Positions 8,671 to 17,825 of a DNA stretch of 64,000 bases are shown one piece after another. The notes below the pieces were generated by a model that had not been told where the DNA came from, made no database searches, and saw only the letters and a list, made by a program, of their open reading frames with translations. Source of the stretch: Acidimicrobiia bacterium. Lineage in GTDB: Bacteria > Actinomycetota > Acidimicrobiia > Acidimicrobiales > Aldehydirespiratoraceae. Every line of letters starts with the position of its first letter. Positions within the stretch are counted from its first letter, which is position 1. The stretch lies in NCBI GenBank assembly GCA_022819505.1, contig JAJEHD010000011.1:62001-126000 (forward strand), written 5' to 3'. A program made the position numbers and the translations under genes.

Positions 8671-9788
8671 AGTTCGCCATGTTCTACGAGATCCCGGTGG
8701 CCCGGCCTTGGTCCGAGCGCAGCGAGCAGCAGGCCTATCAGGAGGTCGTCGAACAGGTCCGGCTCGGCGACCGGGTCGGGTTCCACTCGGTCTGGACGGT
8801 GGAGCACCACTTCCTCGAGGAGTTCTCGCACTGCTCCAACCCCGAGGTCCTGTACGGCCACCTGGCCGCGGTCACCGAGAACCTGCGGCTCGGCTACGGG
8901 GTGCGCCTGATGCCCAAGCCCTACAACCACCCGGTGCGTACCGCCGAGTCGGTGGCGGTGCTTGACCTGCTCTCCGACGGCCGCGTGGAACTCGGAACCG
9001 GACGGTCGGCGACCCGGTCCGAGCTCGAGGGCTTCGGCATCCATCCCGGCGAGACCCGGGCCATGTGGCGCGAGGCGCTGGAGATGGCGGTGGCCGCCAT
9101 GACCAACGACGAGATCGAGTGGGATGGCCACTACTGGCAGATGCCGCGGCGCCGGGTGCTGCCCAAGCCCATCCAGCAACCGCATCCGCCGCTTTGGGCC
9201 GCCACCAGCTCCGACGGTGGGCACCGCATGATCGGTGAGGCCGGCCTGGGGCTGCTCTCCTTCTCGGTGGGCACGCCTCCCGAGGAACTGGCCCGCCGCA
9301 TCAGCATCTACCGCGACGGCATCGCGGCGTGCAGCCACCCCATCGGCCGGTTCGTGAACGATCAGGCGGCCACGTTCACGATGGTCAACGTGGCGCCGAC
9401 GATGGCCGAGTCGATCGACGTCTCGGCCGAGTCCTTCGAGTGGTACCCCAAGAAAGGGGCCCGCCTCATCGGGTCGGTGGCCCAGTGGCTGCGCGAGATG
9501 GAGGCCGAACTGGGAACCTACGACTACCTGGGCAGGACCGCCGACCACGTGGAGGACGGCTCGATCGAGCACCTCACCATGGACTACCTGATGGACACCA
9601 ACGCCTGCGTGTGCGGCGACCCGGAGCGGGCCGTCGAGATGTTCAGGGCCTACGAGGCGACCGGCTGCGACATGGTCTTCTGCCTGTTCAACCCGTACAA
9701 CGTGCCCCATGACAAGGTGATGCAGACCATCGAGCTCATGGGAACCGAAGTGATCCCGCGGTTCGCGTCACCGTCGCGACCGGCATAA
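8667..9788 (+). CDS. LLM-class flavin-dependent oxidoreductase
   Basis: A 373-residue bacterial-luciferase-like TIM barrel that would use FMN or F420. The family features are SVWTVEHHFLEEFSHCSNP (luciferase-like WxxEHHF), RLGYGVRLMPKPYNHPVRTAE and the phosphate-binding-type segment LSDGRVELGTGRSATRSE. The GTG start lies in the stop of the upstream methyltransferase gene. It is followed 32 bp later by a thiolase with its own GAAAGGGGA-type ribosome binding site. The substrate is unknown. Confidence 0.87.
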   Translation: MKFAMFYEIPVARPWSERSEQQAYQEVVEQVRLGDRVGFHSVWTVEHHFLEEFSHCSNPEVLYGHLAAVTENLRLGYGVRLMPKPYNHPVRTAESVAVLDLLSDGRVELGTGRSATRSELEGFGIHPGETRAMWREALEMAVAAMTNDEIEWDGHYWQMPRRRVLPKPIQQPHPPLWAATSSDGGHRMIGEAGLGLLSFSVGTPPEELARRISIYRDGIAACSHPIGRFVNDQAATFTMVNVAPTMAESIDVSAESFEWYPKKGARLIGSVAQWLREMEAELGTYDYLGRTADHVEDGSIEHLTMDYLMDTNACVCGDPERAVEMFRAYEATGCDMVFCLFNPYNVPHDKVMQTIELMGTEVIPRFASPSRPA

Positions 9789-9820
9789 TCGATACAGAGA
9801 CATCCGAAAGGGGACCTGCG

Positions 9821-10972
9821 ATGAGTGAGGCATACATCGTTGATGCGGTGCGCACCCCGACAGGCCGGCGGGGCGGCGGGCTCTCGGACGTGCACCCCGC
9901 CGACCTCGGGGCAGCGGCCATCAAGGCGCTGCTGCGCCGGACCGGCGTCGATCCTATGGCTGTGGAGGACGTGATCTTCGGCAACCTCGACAACGTAGGC
10001 CCCAACGCGGGCGACGTCGCCCGCACCTGCTGGCTGGCCGCCGGGCTGCCCGAGGCCGTGCCGGGCGTGACCGTTGACCGGCAGTGCGGTTCGGGCCAGC
10101 AGGCGGTCAGCTTCGCGGCCATGGCCGTCAAGGCCGGAGTCAACGACCTGATGGTGGCCGGCGGTGTGCAGAACATGTCGATGATCCCCATAGGCACCGC
10201 CACGGCCGCGGCCGAGCCGCTGGGGCACAGCGACCCTTTTACCGGCTCGAAGGGCTGGGTGCAGCGCTACGGCACCCAGGAGGTCAGCCAGTTCCGGGGC
10301 GCGGAGATGATCGCCGAGAAGTGGGACATCAGCCGGGCCGACATGGAGGCCTACGCGCTGGAGAGCCACCGGCGGGCGATCCAAGCCATCGACTTGGGCC
10401 GCTTCACCGCCGAGATTGAGCCTGTCAACGGGGTCGCAACCGACGAGGGCCCCCGACGGGACACCTCCCTGGAGAAGATGCAGTCCCTGCGCCCGCTCAC
10501 CGAGGGCGGCCGGCTCACGGCGGCGGTCTCCAGCCAGATCAGCGACGGGGCGGCTGCCCTGCTGGTGGCATCGGAGCGGGCCGTCGACGAGCACGGGCTG
10601 ACTCCCCGGGCCCGTATCCATCACATGTCGGTGCGGGGCGACGACCCCATCTACATGCTCACCGGGCCCATCCCAGCCACCGCCTACGCGCTGGAGCGCA
10701 CCGGCATGGCCATCGACGACTTCGACCTGTTCGAGTGCAACGAGGCCTTCGCGCCGGTGCCGATGGCCTGGATGCACGAGCACAACATCCCCCACGCCAA
10801 GGTCAACGTCAACGGCGGGGCCATCGCGCTGGGCCATCCGCTGGGCTGCACCGGCGCCAAGCTGATGACCACGCTGATGCACGAACTGGAGCGCACTGGC
10901 GGCCGCTGGGGCCTGCAGACCATGTGCGAGGGTGGCGGCCAGGCCAACGTGACCATCATCGAGCGCCTGTGA
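9821..10972 (+). CDS. Thiolase (acetyl-CoA acetyltransferase family)
   Basis: A 383-residue thiolase that cleaves 3-ketoacyl-CoA with CoA or condenses two acyl-CoAs. All catalytic residues are visible: nucleophile C89 in DRQCGSGQQA, H339 in GGAIALGHPLGCTG, and C369 in TMCEGGGQAN. A good Shine-Dalgarno (AAAGGGGA, about 9814) precedes the ATG. It is coupled to the following SDR through a GTGA overlap. Together with the acyl-CoA dehydrogenase on the other strand it suggests a beta-oxidation-type role. Confidence 0.92.
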   Translation: MSEAYIVDAVRTPTGRRGGGLSDVHPADLGAAAIKALLRRTGVDPMAVEDVIFGNLDNVGPNAGDVARTCWLAAGLPEAVPGVTVDRQCGSGQQAVSFAAMAVKAGVNDLMVAGGVQNMSMIPIGTATAAAEPLGHSDPFTGSKGWVQRYGTQEVSQFRGAEMIAEKWDISRADMEAYALESHRRAIQAIDLGRFTAEIEPVNGVATDEGPRRDTSLEKMQSLRPLTEGGRLTAAVSSQISDGAAALLVASERAVDEHGLTPRARIHHMSVRGDDPIYMLTGPIPATAYALERTGMAIDDFDLFECNEAFAPVPMAWMHEHNIPHAKVNVNGGAIALGHPLGCTGAKLMTTLMHELERTGGRWGLQTMCEGGGQANVTIIERL

Positions 10973-11754
10973 GCGCTGGCGTCGTGAGCGGTCTGGCGCT
11001 GGACAAGGTGGTGCTCGTCACTGGAGCCGGGGGCGGCATCGGCAGGGCAGCAGCCCGGCAGTTCGCAGCCCAGGGCGCGTCTCATGTGATCGTTGTCGAC
11101 ATTGACGGCGAGTCGGCGGCCGACACCGCGGACGGGATCAACGCCGCCGCGTCCGGGCCGCGGGCCTCCGCTGTCCAGGTGGACGTGACTCATGAGGCCG
11201 CGGTGGCGGCGCTGGTCGACGGGATCGTCGCGACGCACGGCCGCCTCGACAGCGCATTCAACAACGCCGGAATCTCCGATCAGATGTCGGAGTTCCACGA
11301 TCTGGACCTGGCCCGCTGGGACCGCATGATCGCCGTCAACCTGACCAGCGTGTTCCTGTGCATGAAGCACGAGCTGTTCCACATGGCCGCCGCCGGCGCC
11401 GGCACCATCGTCAACACGTCTTCTGGGGCAGGTGTCGTGGCCGCGCCGGGCCAGCCGCACTACACCGCAGCCAAGCACGGTGTGGTGGGACTGACCAAGG
11501 CGGCCGCCCAGGAGTACGCACGGCGCGGCGTCAGGGTCAACGCGGTGCTGCCCGGCTCCACCGACACGCCCATGATCCGGCGCTTCATCGGGGACAACGA
11601 GGAGATCGCCAAGCTCATCGCCTCGACCAACATCGGCGGCCGGATGCTCACCGCCGACGAGGTCGCCGAGGTGGCCGTCTGGCTGGCCTCCGACGCCTCC
11701 AGCATGGTCAACGGGCAGTCGCTGATCGTCGACGGGGGCGGACTCGTCCGCTGA
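10969..11754 (+). CDS. SDR-family oxidoreductase
   Basis: A classical short-chain dehydrogenase of about 261 residues. The N-terminal cofactor loop is TGAGGGIGRA, the NNAG motif is present (AFNNAGISD), and the catalytic Y-x-x-x-K is in HYTAAKHG; it ends in VDGGG. The GTG at 10969 overlaps the thiolase stop (GTGA); a second in-frame GTG at 10984 is the alternative start and would give a protein five residues shorter. NAD(P) preference and substrate are unknown, though a 3-hydroxyacyl role beside thiolase is reasonable. Confidence 0.87.
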   Translation: MSAGVVSGLALDKVVLVTGAGGGIGRAAARQFAAQGASHVIVVDIDGESAADTADGINAAASGPRASAVQVDVTHEAAVAALVDGIVATHGRLDSAFNNAGISDQMSEFHDLDLARWDRMIAVNLTSVFLCMKHELFHMAAAGAGTIVNTSSGAGVVAAPGQPHYTAAKHGVVGLTKAAAQEYARRGVRVNAVLPGSTDTPMIRRFIGDNEEIAKLIASTNIGGRMLTADEVAEVAVWLASDASSMVNGQSLIVDGGGLVR

Positions 11755-11789
11755 GAGCCTGACCCGACCCGACGGCCGCTGCGCTTGGT

Positions 11790-12269
11790 TTAGGTCAGAG
11801 CGACGTCGACCCGGCGGGAGGCCTCGTCCTCGCTCACGTCGAGCGCGAACGACAGTTCCGACACCAGCACGCTCCGGGCGGTGTTGTAGAGCGTCTTCTC
11901 GCCGGCCGAGAGCCCCTTGGCCCGCTCGCGCAGTGCCAGGTTTCGCACTACCTCGGCGACCTGGTACACATCACCCGACTTGAGCTTCTCCTGGTGGTTC
12001 TTGTAGCGGCGGGACCAGTTGGCCGGCTCGCGCACGTCCCGGCGGGCCAGGACCTCGAACAGGTCGTCCACGTCCTCGGTGCTGATGGGCCACCGCATGC
12101 CGACGTCCTCGGCCTTGTCGGCGGGCACGGCCACAGTCATCTCGCCGTGGGTCATGCGCAGAACCAGGTAGTCCTGCTCCTCACCGAAGGCCGTGCGCTT
12201 CTCCAGCCTGACGATCTCGGCGGCTCCGTGATGGGGATACACGACCCGATCACCCACCTTGAAGCTCAC
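11790..12269 (-). CDS. carD: CarD family RNA polymerase-binding regulator
   Basis: A 159-residue CarD/CdnL protein that stabilises open promoter complexes by binding the beta subunit of RNA polymerase. The N-terminal Tudor-like RNAP-interaction domain (FKVGDRVVYPHHGAAEIV) and the helical C-terminal DNA-binding domain with NWSRRYKNHQEKLKSGD are both complete and of normal length. The start is GTG. A TAGAGT box at 12282-12277 stands seven bases before it, so the mRNA may be leaderless. Essential and highly expressed in mycobacteria (known). Confidence 0.95.
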   Translation of the reverse strand: MSFKVGDRVVYPHHGAAEIVRLEKRTAFGEEQDYLVLRMTHGEMTVAVPADKAEDVGMRWPISTEDVDDLFEVLARRDVREPANWSRRYKNHQEKLKSGDVYQVAEVVRNLALRERAKGLSAGEKTLYNTARSVLVSELSFALDVSEDEASRRVDVALT

Positions 12270-12348
12270 ATTGCCGACTCTACAGCCGCGGGCAATCGTT
12301 CCGGCGCGGCCGGCGATCCGGCGGCCGGTCCGCGGCGACCCCTGCTCT

Positions 12349-13554
12349 CTACCGGGGGGCCACCGCGATCCCGAGCGCCTCGAGCGCCGAGGCGGTGCGC
12401 TGGGCCGACTCCGCCATCAGCGCAGGGTCTCGTCCGGAGCCCCTCAGCACGTCGATGATCTCATAGTTGGAGCGGTCCACCCAGGTCGGTGTATGGGAGA
12501 TGTCGGTCACCCGCCACTGGCCGCTGGCGGCGTCCTCGGTCACGGTAAGGTGCACGATCACGCCGTCGGTGGTGGAGACCGGGCACACGTCGCAGCTCTC
12601 GGGGGACTGGTTCGACAGGAAGTTCCCCATCCCGTACACCAGGAACTCGTCGCCGATCCGGGCCACGGGCTGCACGACGTGGGAGTGGTGGCCGAGGATC
12701 AGGTCGACGTCGGGGGAGGCCAGAATGCGGGGGCCCAGCGTGGTCTGCAGCTCGTCGGGCGCCGCTTCGTAGTTGGCTCCCCAGTGCATCGACAGCACCA
12801 CGAAGTCGGCTCCCTCGGCGCGGGCCCGCTTCGCCTCGTCGAGGATGGTCTCCTCGTCGATCAAGTTGGAGAGGTAGGGCTCGTCGTCGGGCAGTTGCCG
12901 GTTGGTGAAGCCGTAGCTGTAGGAGAGGTGGGCCACGGTCGCGTCGCCTGCCTGGACCAGCGTTACCCGGTCGCGGTCCTCTTCCGAGAGGGCCATGCCG
13001 GCGTGGGCCACCCCGGCCCGGTCCAGGGCGGAGATCGTGCCCACGATGCCCTCCTGCCCCCCGTCGGTGGCGTGGTTGGAGGCCAGCGAGCAGGTGTCGT
13101 AGCCGGCGTATGCGATGGCCGAGGCCAGCTCTCGGGGCACGACGAACGCCGGGAAGTACGACAGTTGGGCGTTGTTGGGAGACATGGGCGTCTCCACGTG
13201 GCAGACGGCCAGGTCGACGGCGCCGAGGATGGGCGCCACGTGCGTGAACATCGGAGAGAAGTCCCACCCGTCCGCCGTCCGGGCCGCGTCGGCCACTGAC
13301 TCATGGATGAGCAGATCGCCGGTGGCGGCAATGGTGAAGGTCCTGGGACCAGGCTCCGCGGCCGGGGCGGCAGCCACTTCTTCCGGCTCGATGGCGGGTG
13401 TGTCCTCGACGGTGTCGTCAGGCTCGTCGTCGGCCGTGGCGGGGGCCGGTTCCGGGGCGTCGCGGTCGAAGGCGATCGACGCCGCCGCGCCCCCCACGAG
13501 CAGCAGAAACAGCAGCCAGGCCACTCCTCGCTCCAGCGGGGATTGGGTGCTCAC
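12349..13554 (-). CDS. CapA family metallophosphatase-like protein
   Basis: A 401-residue membrane-anchored or secreted protein of the PGA_cap (CapA/PgsA) family. Residues 11-28 are a single hydrophobic anchor, followed by an acidic, proline-rich linker (about 30-70). The calcineurin-like fold shows ATGDLLIHES, CHVETPM, SLASNHATDGG, VLSMHWGANYE and LILGHHSHVVQP, which supply the expected metal-binding Asp, Asn and His residues. The GTG start follows the D-aminoacylase-like gene by 17 bp on the same strand. No cap-synthesis genes are near, so a role in poly-gamma-glutamate is not supported. Confidence 0.85.
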   Translation of the reverse strand: MSTQSPLERGVAWLLFLLLVGGAAASIAFDRDAPEPAPATADDEPDDTVEDTPAIEPEEVAAAPAAEPGPRTFTIAATGDLLIHESVADAARTADGWDFSPMFTHVAPILGAVDLAVCHVETPMSPNNAQLSYFPAFVVPRELASAIAYAGYDTCSLASNHATDGGQEGIVGTISALDRAGVAHAGMALSEEDRDRVTLVQAGDATVAHLSYSYGFTNRQLPDDEPYLSNLIDEETILDEAKRARAEGADFVVLSMHWGANYEAAPDELQTTLGPRILASPDVDLILGHHSHVVQPVARIGDEFLVYGMGNFLSNQSPESCDVCPVSTTDGVIVHLTVTEDAASGQWRVTDISHTPTWVDRSNYEIIDVLRGSGRDPALMAESAQRTASALEALGIAVAPR

Positions 13555-13571
13555 GCCGACTCAGCCCGGTC

Positions 13572-15233
13572 TCAGCCCGTGCCGATGTCGGACTGGAGGC
13601 CCCGGCCGTTGAGGGCTTCGCTCGGAGCGCCGTCAGGCGACAGGGCCACCCGGCCCTCGACCACCACCCACTGGATGCCCACGGACTCCTGGGCCGGGTT
13701 CTCGATGGTGGAGCGGTCGGCGACGGTGGCCGGGTCGAACACGGTGATGTCGGCGTCGGCCCCGATTCCCAGGCGGCCCTTGCGCCGGAGGTCGGGGCAT
13801 CGGCGCTCCAGCAGGCGGGCGGGCTGGATCGTCATCTTCGACAGCGCCGTGGGCAGGTCGATCACCTGGCGCTCTCGCACGTAGCGGCCCAGCACCCGGC
13901 TGAAGCACCCGGTGGAGCGGGGATGGTTGTTGTGGGACCGGTCGAGGATGGCGTCGCTTCCGACCATGACGAAGTCGGCCTGCAGGGGGAGTTCCACATC
14001 GGTGGGGGACATGGCGAAGGCTGCGGTGAGGCTGTTGCTGGCGTAGGCCGCGTCGAAGGTCTGCTCGGTCAGCCGCTCCGAGGTTCCCGCTACCTGGAGG
14101 TCGCCGTAGCTGATGCCGTACTTCTCCTGCCAGTCCTGGTAGCGGGCCGACTTGAGGTACGTGGCCCAGAACTCGTAGGGGTAAACGCACGCGGTCATCG
14201 AAAGGCCCTCGTCGAGGGCGTCGCTGATGCGTCCGAGCGCCTCGGCCATTACCCCGGTGCCGCCGGTGGAGTTGATGTGCTCGACGTGGATGTGCGCGCC
14301 CGTCTCGCGGGCCGCCTGCACGAGCTCGCCGATGGCCTGCAGGTTGGTACCCGGAGCGATGTTGTCGGAATAGCGGGCATGGACGCACAACGGGACGTCG
14401 AGCTCAGCGGCCAGCACGGCGTGAGCCAGCAGATCCTCGCCGGTGGTGCCCGGGGTGTACTCGGGCTGCATGTGCAGCCCGACGAAGCCGTTGCGGAGGT
14501 CGGTTCGGGCGTCCTCGATGATCGCGTTCATGGTGCCGGGGGCTGCGGTGTCGTAGGGATCCAGCCCGTAGGTCTGGCGGACGAAGGCGTTGTCGTAGGC
14601 CCCGCCGAAGTGGATCGGAGAGCTCCCGTCGGGATGGGCTGCGAACCAGCCGTCGGCGCGGCCGTCGAGGCCGTGCATCCCAAGGTTGGCGGTCACGCCG
14701 TCGGCCAGCTTGAACCACTCGCCGTAGCCGTTGGGGCTGTACGACAGGATGTCGATGAACCCCGGTGCCACCACCAGACCGGTGGCGTCGATCGTCTCGG
14801 ACGCCTGCAACGGCGCGGCGTCGGGTCCGGCCGCGATGGCGGAGACCGTCGAGCCGGTGACGCCGATGCTGGCCACGAAGTCGAAACCGGACGCCGGATC
14901 AATCACCCGGCCGCCGACAATGGCGAGGTCGAACACGTGATCGGGGCCTCGGGCCGCCGACTCGTCCAGTACCGGTATCTCCGGCGGGTCATCGGACGGC
15001 GCCGGCTCCGCGACGGCTGCCACCGGAGCCGAACCCGCGTCCGGTGACTCAGGGGCGGTCGCGGGGTCGCCGGGCTCGACCGAATCGGAGGGCGGACTGA
15101 TGCCCGGGGCCGTGTTTGAATCCGTGCCCGAGCCGAAACGGCGAAGCACAGCCACGTTGGTGACTCCGAATCCGAGCGCGAGCAACAGGCGGCGTCGGGC
15201 TATGGATCCGACGGTCGGTCTCGGCCCGTTCAC
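13572..15233 (-). CDS. D-aminoacylase-like amidohydrolase lacking the metal HxH motif
   Basis: A 553-residue exported protein of the N-acyl-D-amino-acid deacylase group. The N-terminus IARRRLLLALGFG looks like a signal sequence, followed by a Pro/Asp-rich spacer to about residue 95. The barrel begins DLAIVGGRVIDPASG and ends GADADITVFDP, as expected. In the canonical GFID-x-H-x-H metal site the two histidines are replaced (L163 and Y165 in GFIDILSYSPNG). Other conserved histidines (VHARYSDN, HVEHINSTGG) remain. Either it uses a different metal set or it is not a hydrolase; some N-acyl-D-glutamate deacylase-like proteins share this change as I recall. Confidence 0.75.
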   Translation of the reverse strand: MNGPRPTVGSIARRRLLLALGFGVTNVAVLRRFGSGTDSNTAPGISPPSDSVEPGDPATAPESPDAGSAPVAAVAEPAPSDDPPEIPVLDESAARGPDHVFDLAIVGGRVIDPASGFDFVASIGVTGSTVSAIAAGPDAAPLQASETIDATGLVVAPGFIDILSYSPNGYGEWFKLADGVTANLGMHGLDGRADGWFAAHPDGSSPIHFGGAYDNAFVRQTYGLDPYDTAAPGTMNAIIEDARTDLRNGFVGLHMQPEYTPGTTGEDLLAHAVLAAELDVPLCVHARYSDNIAPGTNLQAIGELVQAARETGAHIHVEHINSTGGTGVMAEALGRISDALDEGLSMTACVYPYEFWATYLKSARYQDWQEKYGISYGDLQVAGTSERLTEQTFDAAYASNSLTAAFAMSPTDVELPLQADFVMVGSDAILDRSHNNHPRSTGCFSRVLGRYVRERQVIDLPTALSKMTIQPARLLERRCPDLRRKGRLGIGADADITVFDPATVADRSTIENPAQESVGIQWVVVEGRVALSPDGAPSEALNGRGLQSDIGTG

Positions 15234-15341
15234 GGCCGGTCAGCATAACGTCGGCCCCTCCGCCGATTCGCGAGCCCGGAACTCCGCTCCAGCCCGCGCA
15301 GGGATCGCCGGAACTCCTTCAGCGAGCCAATGCTGCGATCG

Positions 15342-15364
15342 CTCGGCCTCCCGATCAGGCCGAG
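15342..15364 (-). terminator. Hairpin after the HAD-like gene
   Basis: An 8-bp perfect stem (CTCGGCCT / AGGCCGAG, loop of 7) sits 7 bp beyond the stop of the minus-strand HAD-like gene. There is no U-run, so it may act as a weak terminator or RNA 3' end protector. Confidence 0.4.
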
Positions 15365-15371
15365 GGTCAGA

Positions 15372-15995
15372 TCAGGTCGAGTGTGCCGCGATCAGGTCGT
15401 CGACCGAGTCCCAGCCGTCGAACAGCAGGCTCACGCCCGCATGCTGCATGACTGAGCGGTTCCAGGGCTGTGGCAGCAGCCATACCGGCTTGGCGGCCTC
15501 GGCCAGCCGCTGTATCCGGCGGGGAGCATCGTCCACCCAGACGTCGGCGTCGATCGACACCGGATCGTCGGTGAACACGACAGCGTCGTCGCCGATGCCT
15601 AGCTCGGGCTGTCCGGCGAACCACTGGCGGGCGATGTCACGGGTCAACTGCTGGTCGTCGGGGTTGTCGCCCACCATGCGGTCCCGCCTGGTGACTGCGA
15701 GGACTTTGAAGCCCGCCGACTGCAGCCTGGCGATCCCGGTCTCGGCGCCCTCGACGAGCTTGAGCCGTCCCGACATCGGTGACAGCAGGAACTCGCGGAT
15801 GGCTGCGGCCGGGTCGGCGACATCCCACTCCGACAGGTCCCAGGACACATTGAGGGCCAACTGCCGGTCGGCGACTGCGTGGCGGGCGGCGACGTGGGCT
15901 CGCAGGCCCTTGACCCAGTTCGCGATGACCCCGTCCATGGTCACTGCCACGGTCGGGGAACTCGAATTGGACGATGCAGGGGGTGGAGGCGTCAT
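15372..15995 (-). CDS. HAD/NT5C-like protein without the nucleophilic Asp
   Basis: A 207-residue protein resembling 5'(3')-deoxyribonucleotidases of the HAD superfamily. The first motif reads VAVTMDGVIANW, so the usual nucleophile (DxDGV) is Thr19 while the second acidic residue, Asp21, is kept. Later motifs look normal: VLAVTRRDR (motif II threonine) and VWVDDAPRRI (motif IV). Without the nucleophile a phosphatase mechanism is not possible by the known route, so it may bind rather than cleave a phosphate ester. A TACAAT box (16009-16004) lies 8 bases before the ATG. Confidence 0.6.
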   Translation of the reverse strand: MTPPPPASSNSSSPTVAVTMDGVIANWVKGLRAHVAARHAVADRQLALNVSWDLSEWDVADPAAAIREFLLSPMSGRLKLVEGAETGIARLQSAGFKVLAVTRRDRMVGDNPDDQQLTRDIARQWFAGQPELGIGDDAVVFTDDPVSIDADVWVDDAPRRIQRLAEAAKPVWLLPQPWNRSVMQHAGVSLLFDGWDSVDDLIAAHST

Positions 15996-16136
15996 GTGGC
16001 GGCATTGTAACGACCGGAAACCGCCGCTCCGTACCGGTTTCCGAGCGTTTTGGAGCGACCCAAGGCCGCGTGCCGCAACGCTTCTTGTATTTGATCGACT
16101 ATATGATGCTGCTCGGGACCCGGGAAGGGAGATCGA

Positions 16137-17801
16137 ATGGCTGAAGCCTCAGGCGATCTGGGACGCCGCGTGATCGCGGACGCGATCAGCTCAGCCGGCA
16201 TCGACACCGTGTTCACGGTCGCGGGCGGCCACTTCCTTCCCACCTACCACGAGCTGGGCCGAGCCGGAGCCCCCAGGGTGGTCGCCGCCCGTCACGAGCA
16301 GGGTGCCGGCTACATGGCCTCGGGCTACGCGCTGGCAGCGGGGCGCACCGGTGTGGTCCTGTCGGGTGCTCCGGGCCCCGGTGCCACCAACCTCGTGACT
16401 GCGGTGGCCAACGCCCAGGCCGACTCGATCCCGCTGCTGGTGCTCACCGCCCAGGTCGATCGACGATACGTCCACCGCAACATCCTGCAGTACTGCGACA
16501 ACGTCGGGCTGCTCGCTCCGTTCTGCAAGCGGTCCGTGCAGGCGGCCTCCATCGACGAGGTCCCCAACCTCATCGCCACCGGCCTCCAGCTGGCGGCATC
16601 GGGCCGGCCCGGCCCGGTTCACGTCGCCCTGCCTCAGAATCTCCAGGCCGACACCTCGGGCCGGACCGCCGGGCCCGTCACACCGGCAGCCGAGGCCAGC
16701 GCGGCGCCGGCCGAGTCCAGCGTCGAGGAGCTCGTTCGGCAGCTCGAGCGCTCGAAGCGGCCCGCCATCCTGGCCGGCCACGGCGTACTCCGCTGCGCCG
16801 GCAGCGCGGCCCTGCGCGACCTCTGCGCCCGTCTGGGCGCGCCCGTCGCCACCAGCCGATCCGGCATCGGCAGCATCTCCACTGACCACCCGCACAGCGT
16901 CGGGATGCTCGGCTTCTACGGAACGGACACGGCCCGCGACGCCATCGGCTCAGCCGACCTGGTGCTGGTCGCAGGCTGCGCGCTCGGCGAGCAGACGACC
17001 TTCGGCTGGCGGGCCGACCTGTTCGCCGACGACGCGCAGCTCGTGCAGGTGGACGCGGACCCCTCGCAGATCAACCGCGTCTACCGGGTCGATCAGGGCG
17101 TCGTGGGCAGCGTCGGCGCGGTGCTGGAGGCCGTCGTCGACCGGGTCGAGCGGCGCGATCGGTGGTTCACCGGCAGGCCGGTGCGCACCGCGCCGCAGAA
17201 CGACCCGGCCCGGGGCCTGAGCGCGGCCACCGTGATCGATTCCCTCAACCGGCACGGACCGGACGGCATGGTGGTGTCGGCCGACATCGGGAACCATCGT
17301 CTGTGGGTCTGCGAGCAGCTCGATGTTCGCCGCCCGGAGGGCCTGCTCCAGTCGTGCGAGTTCGACGCCATGGGCTTCAGCCTCCCCGCGGCCATCGGAG
17401 CCGCGGTCGCCCTGCCGGGCACGGCCGCGGTGGCCATCGCCGGTGACGGCGGGTTCGTGCACACCATGGGGGAACTGGTCGTGGCCAAGGACCTTCATCT
17501 GCCGCTGGTGGCGGTGGTGTTCGTGGACGGCGCCCTCGGGATCCTTCGCCACCAGGCCGAGGCGATGTACGGCGAGGACCACTTCGTGCGTCTCGGGTCC
17601 ATCGACTTCGCTGCGGTGGCCGGCGCCTTCGGTGTCCCGGCCCGCACCGTCGGAGACTCCTCAGAGATCGACGGCGCCTTCGAATGGGCGCTGTCTCAAG
17701 AGGGTCCGGCTCTGCTCGCGGTCAGCATCGACCCCCAAGAGGTGTTCCCGCCTCTGCGCACCAAGATCGAGCAACGCAAGATCGACCTGATGGGCCGGTA
17801 G
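16137..17801 (+). CDS. Thiamine pyrophosphate enzyme (acetolactate synthase large-subunit-like)
   Basis: A 554-residue three-domain TPP enzyme. The PYR domain has the catalytic glutamate E54 in AARHEQGAGYMASG and APGPGATN; the central Rossmann-like domain spans about 190-330; the PP domain has GDGGFVHTMGELVVAKDLHLP. The second half of the TPP motif reads VFVDGALG rather than the common V-N-N-x-x-x-G, a small deviation. The start has a strong GGGAAGGGAG ribosome site. The neighbouring AA_synth protein begins 25 bp downstream. It could be a 2-oxoacid decarboxylase, carboligase or sulfoacetaldehyde-type lyase; the sequence alone does not say. Confidence 0.85.
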   Translation: MAEASGDLGRRVIADAISSAGIDTVFTVAGGHFLPTYHELGRAGAPRVVAARHEQGAGYMASGYALAAGRTGVVLSGAPGPGATNLVTAVANAQADSIPLLVLTAQVDRRYVHRNILQYCDNVGLLAPFCKRSVQAASIDEVPNLIATGLQLAASGRPGPVHVALPQNLQADTSGRTAGPVTPAAEASAAPAESSVEELVRQLERSKRPAILAGHGVLRCAGSAALRDLCARLGAPVATSRSGIGSISTDHPHSVGMLGFYGTDTARDAIGSADLVLVAGCALGEQTTFGWRADLFADDAQLVQVDADPSQINRVYRVDQGVVGSVGAVLEAVVDRVERRDRWFTGRPVRTAPQNDPARGLSAATVIDSLNRHGPDGMVVSADIGNHRLWVCEQLDVRRPEGLLQSCEFDAMGFSLPAAIGAAVALPGTAAVAIAGDGGFVHTMGELVVAKDLHLPLVAVVFVDGALGILRHQAEAMYGEDHFVRLGSIDFAAVAGAFGVPARTVGDSSEIDGAFEWALSQEGPALLAVSIDPQEVFPPLRTKIEQRKIDLMGR

Positions 17802-17825
17802 CCCGATTTCTGACGAGGAGGCCAC

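Noticed and set aside
13398..15047. Long plus-strand open frame opposite the D-aminoacylase-like and CapA genes
   Set aside because: It has a G/V/R-rich composition with no recognisable motif, and is a shadow of GC-rich minus-strand genes.
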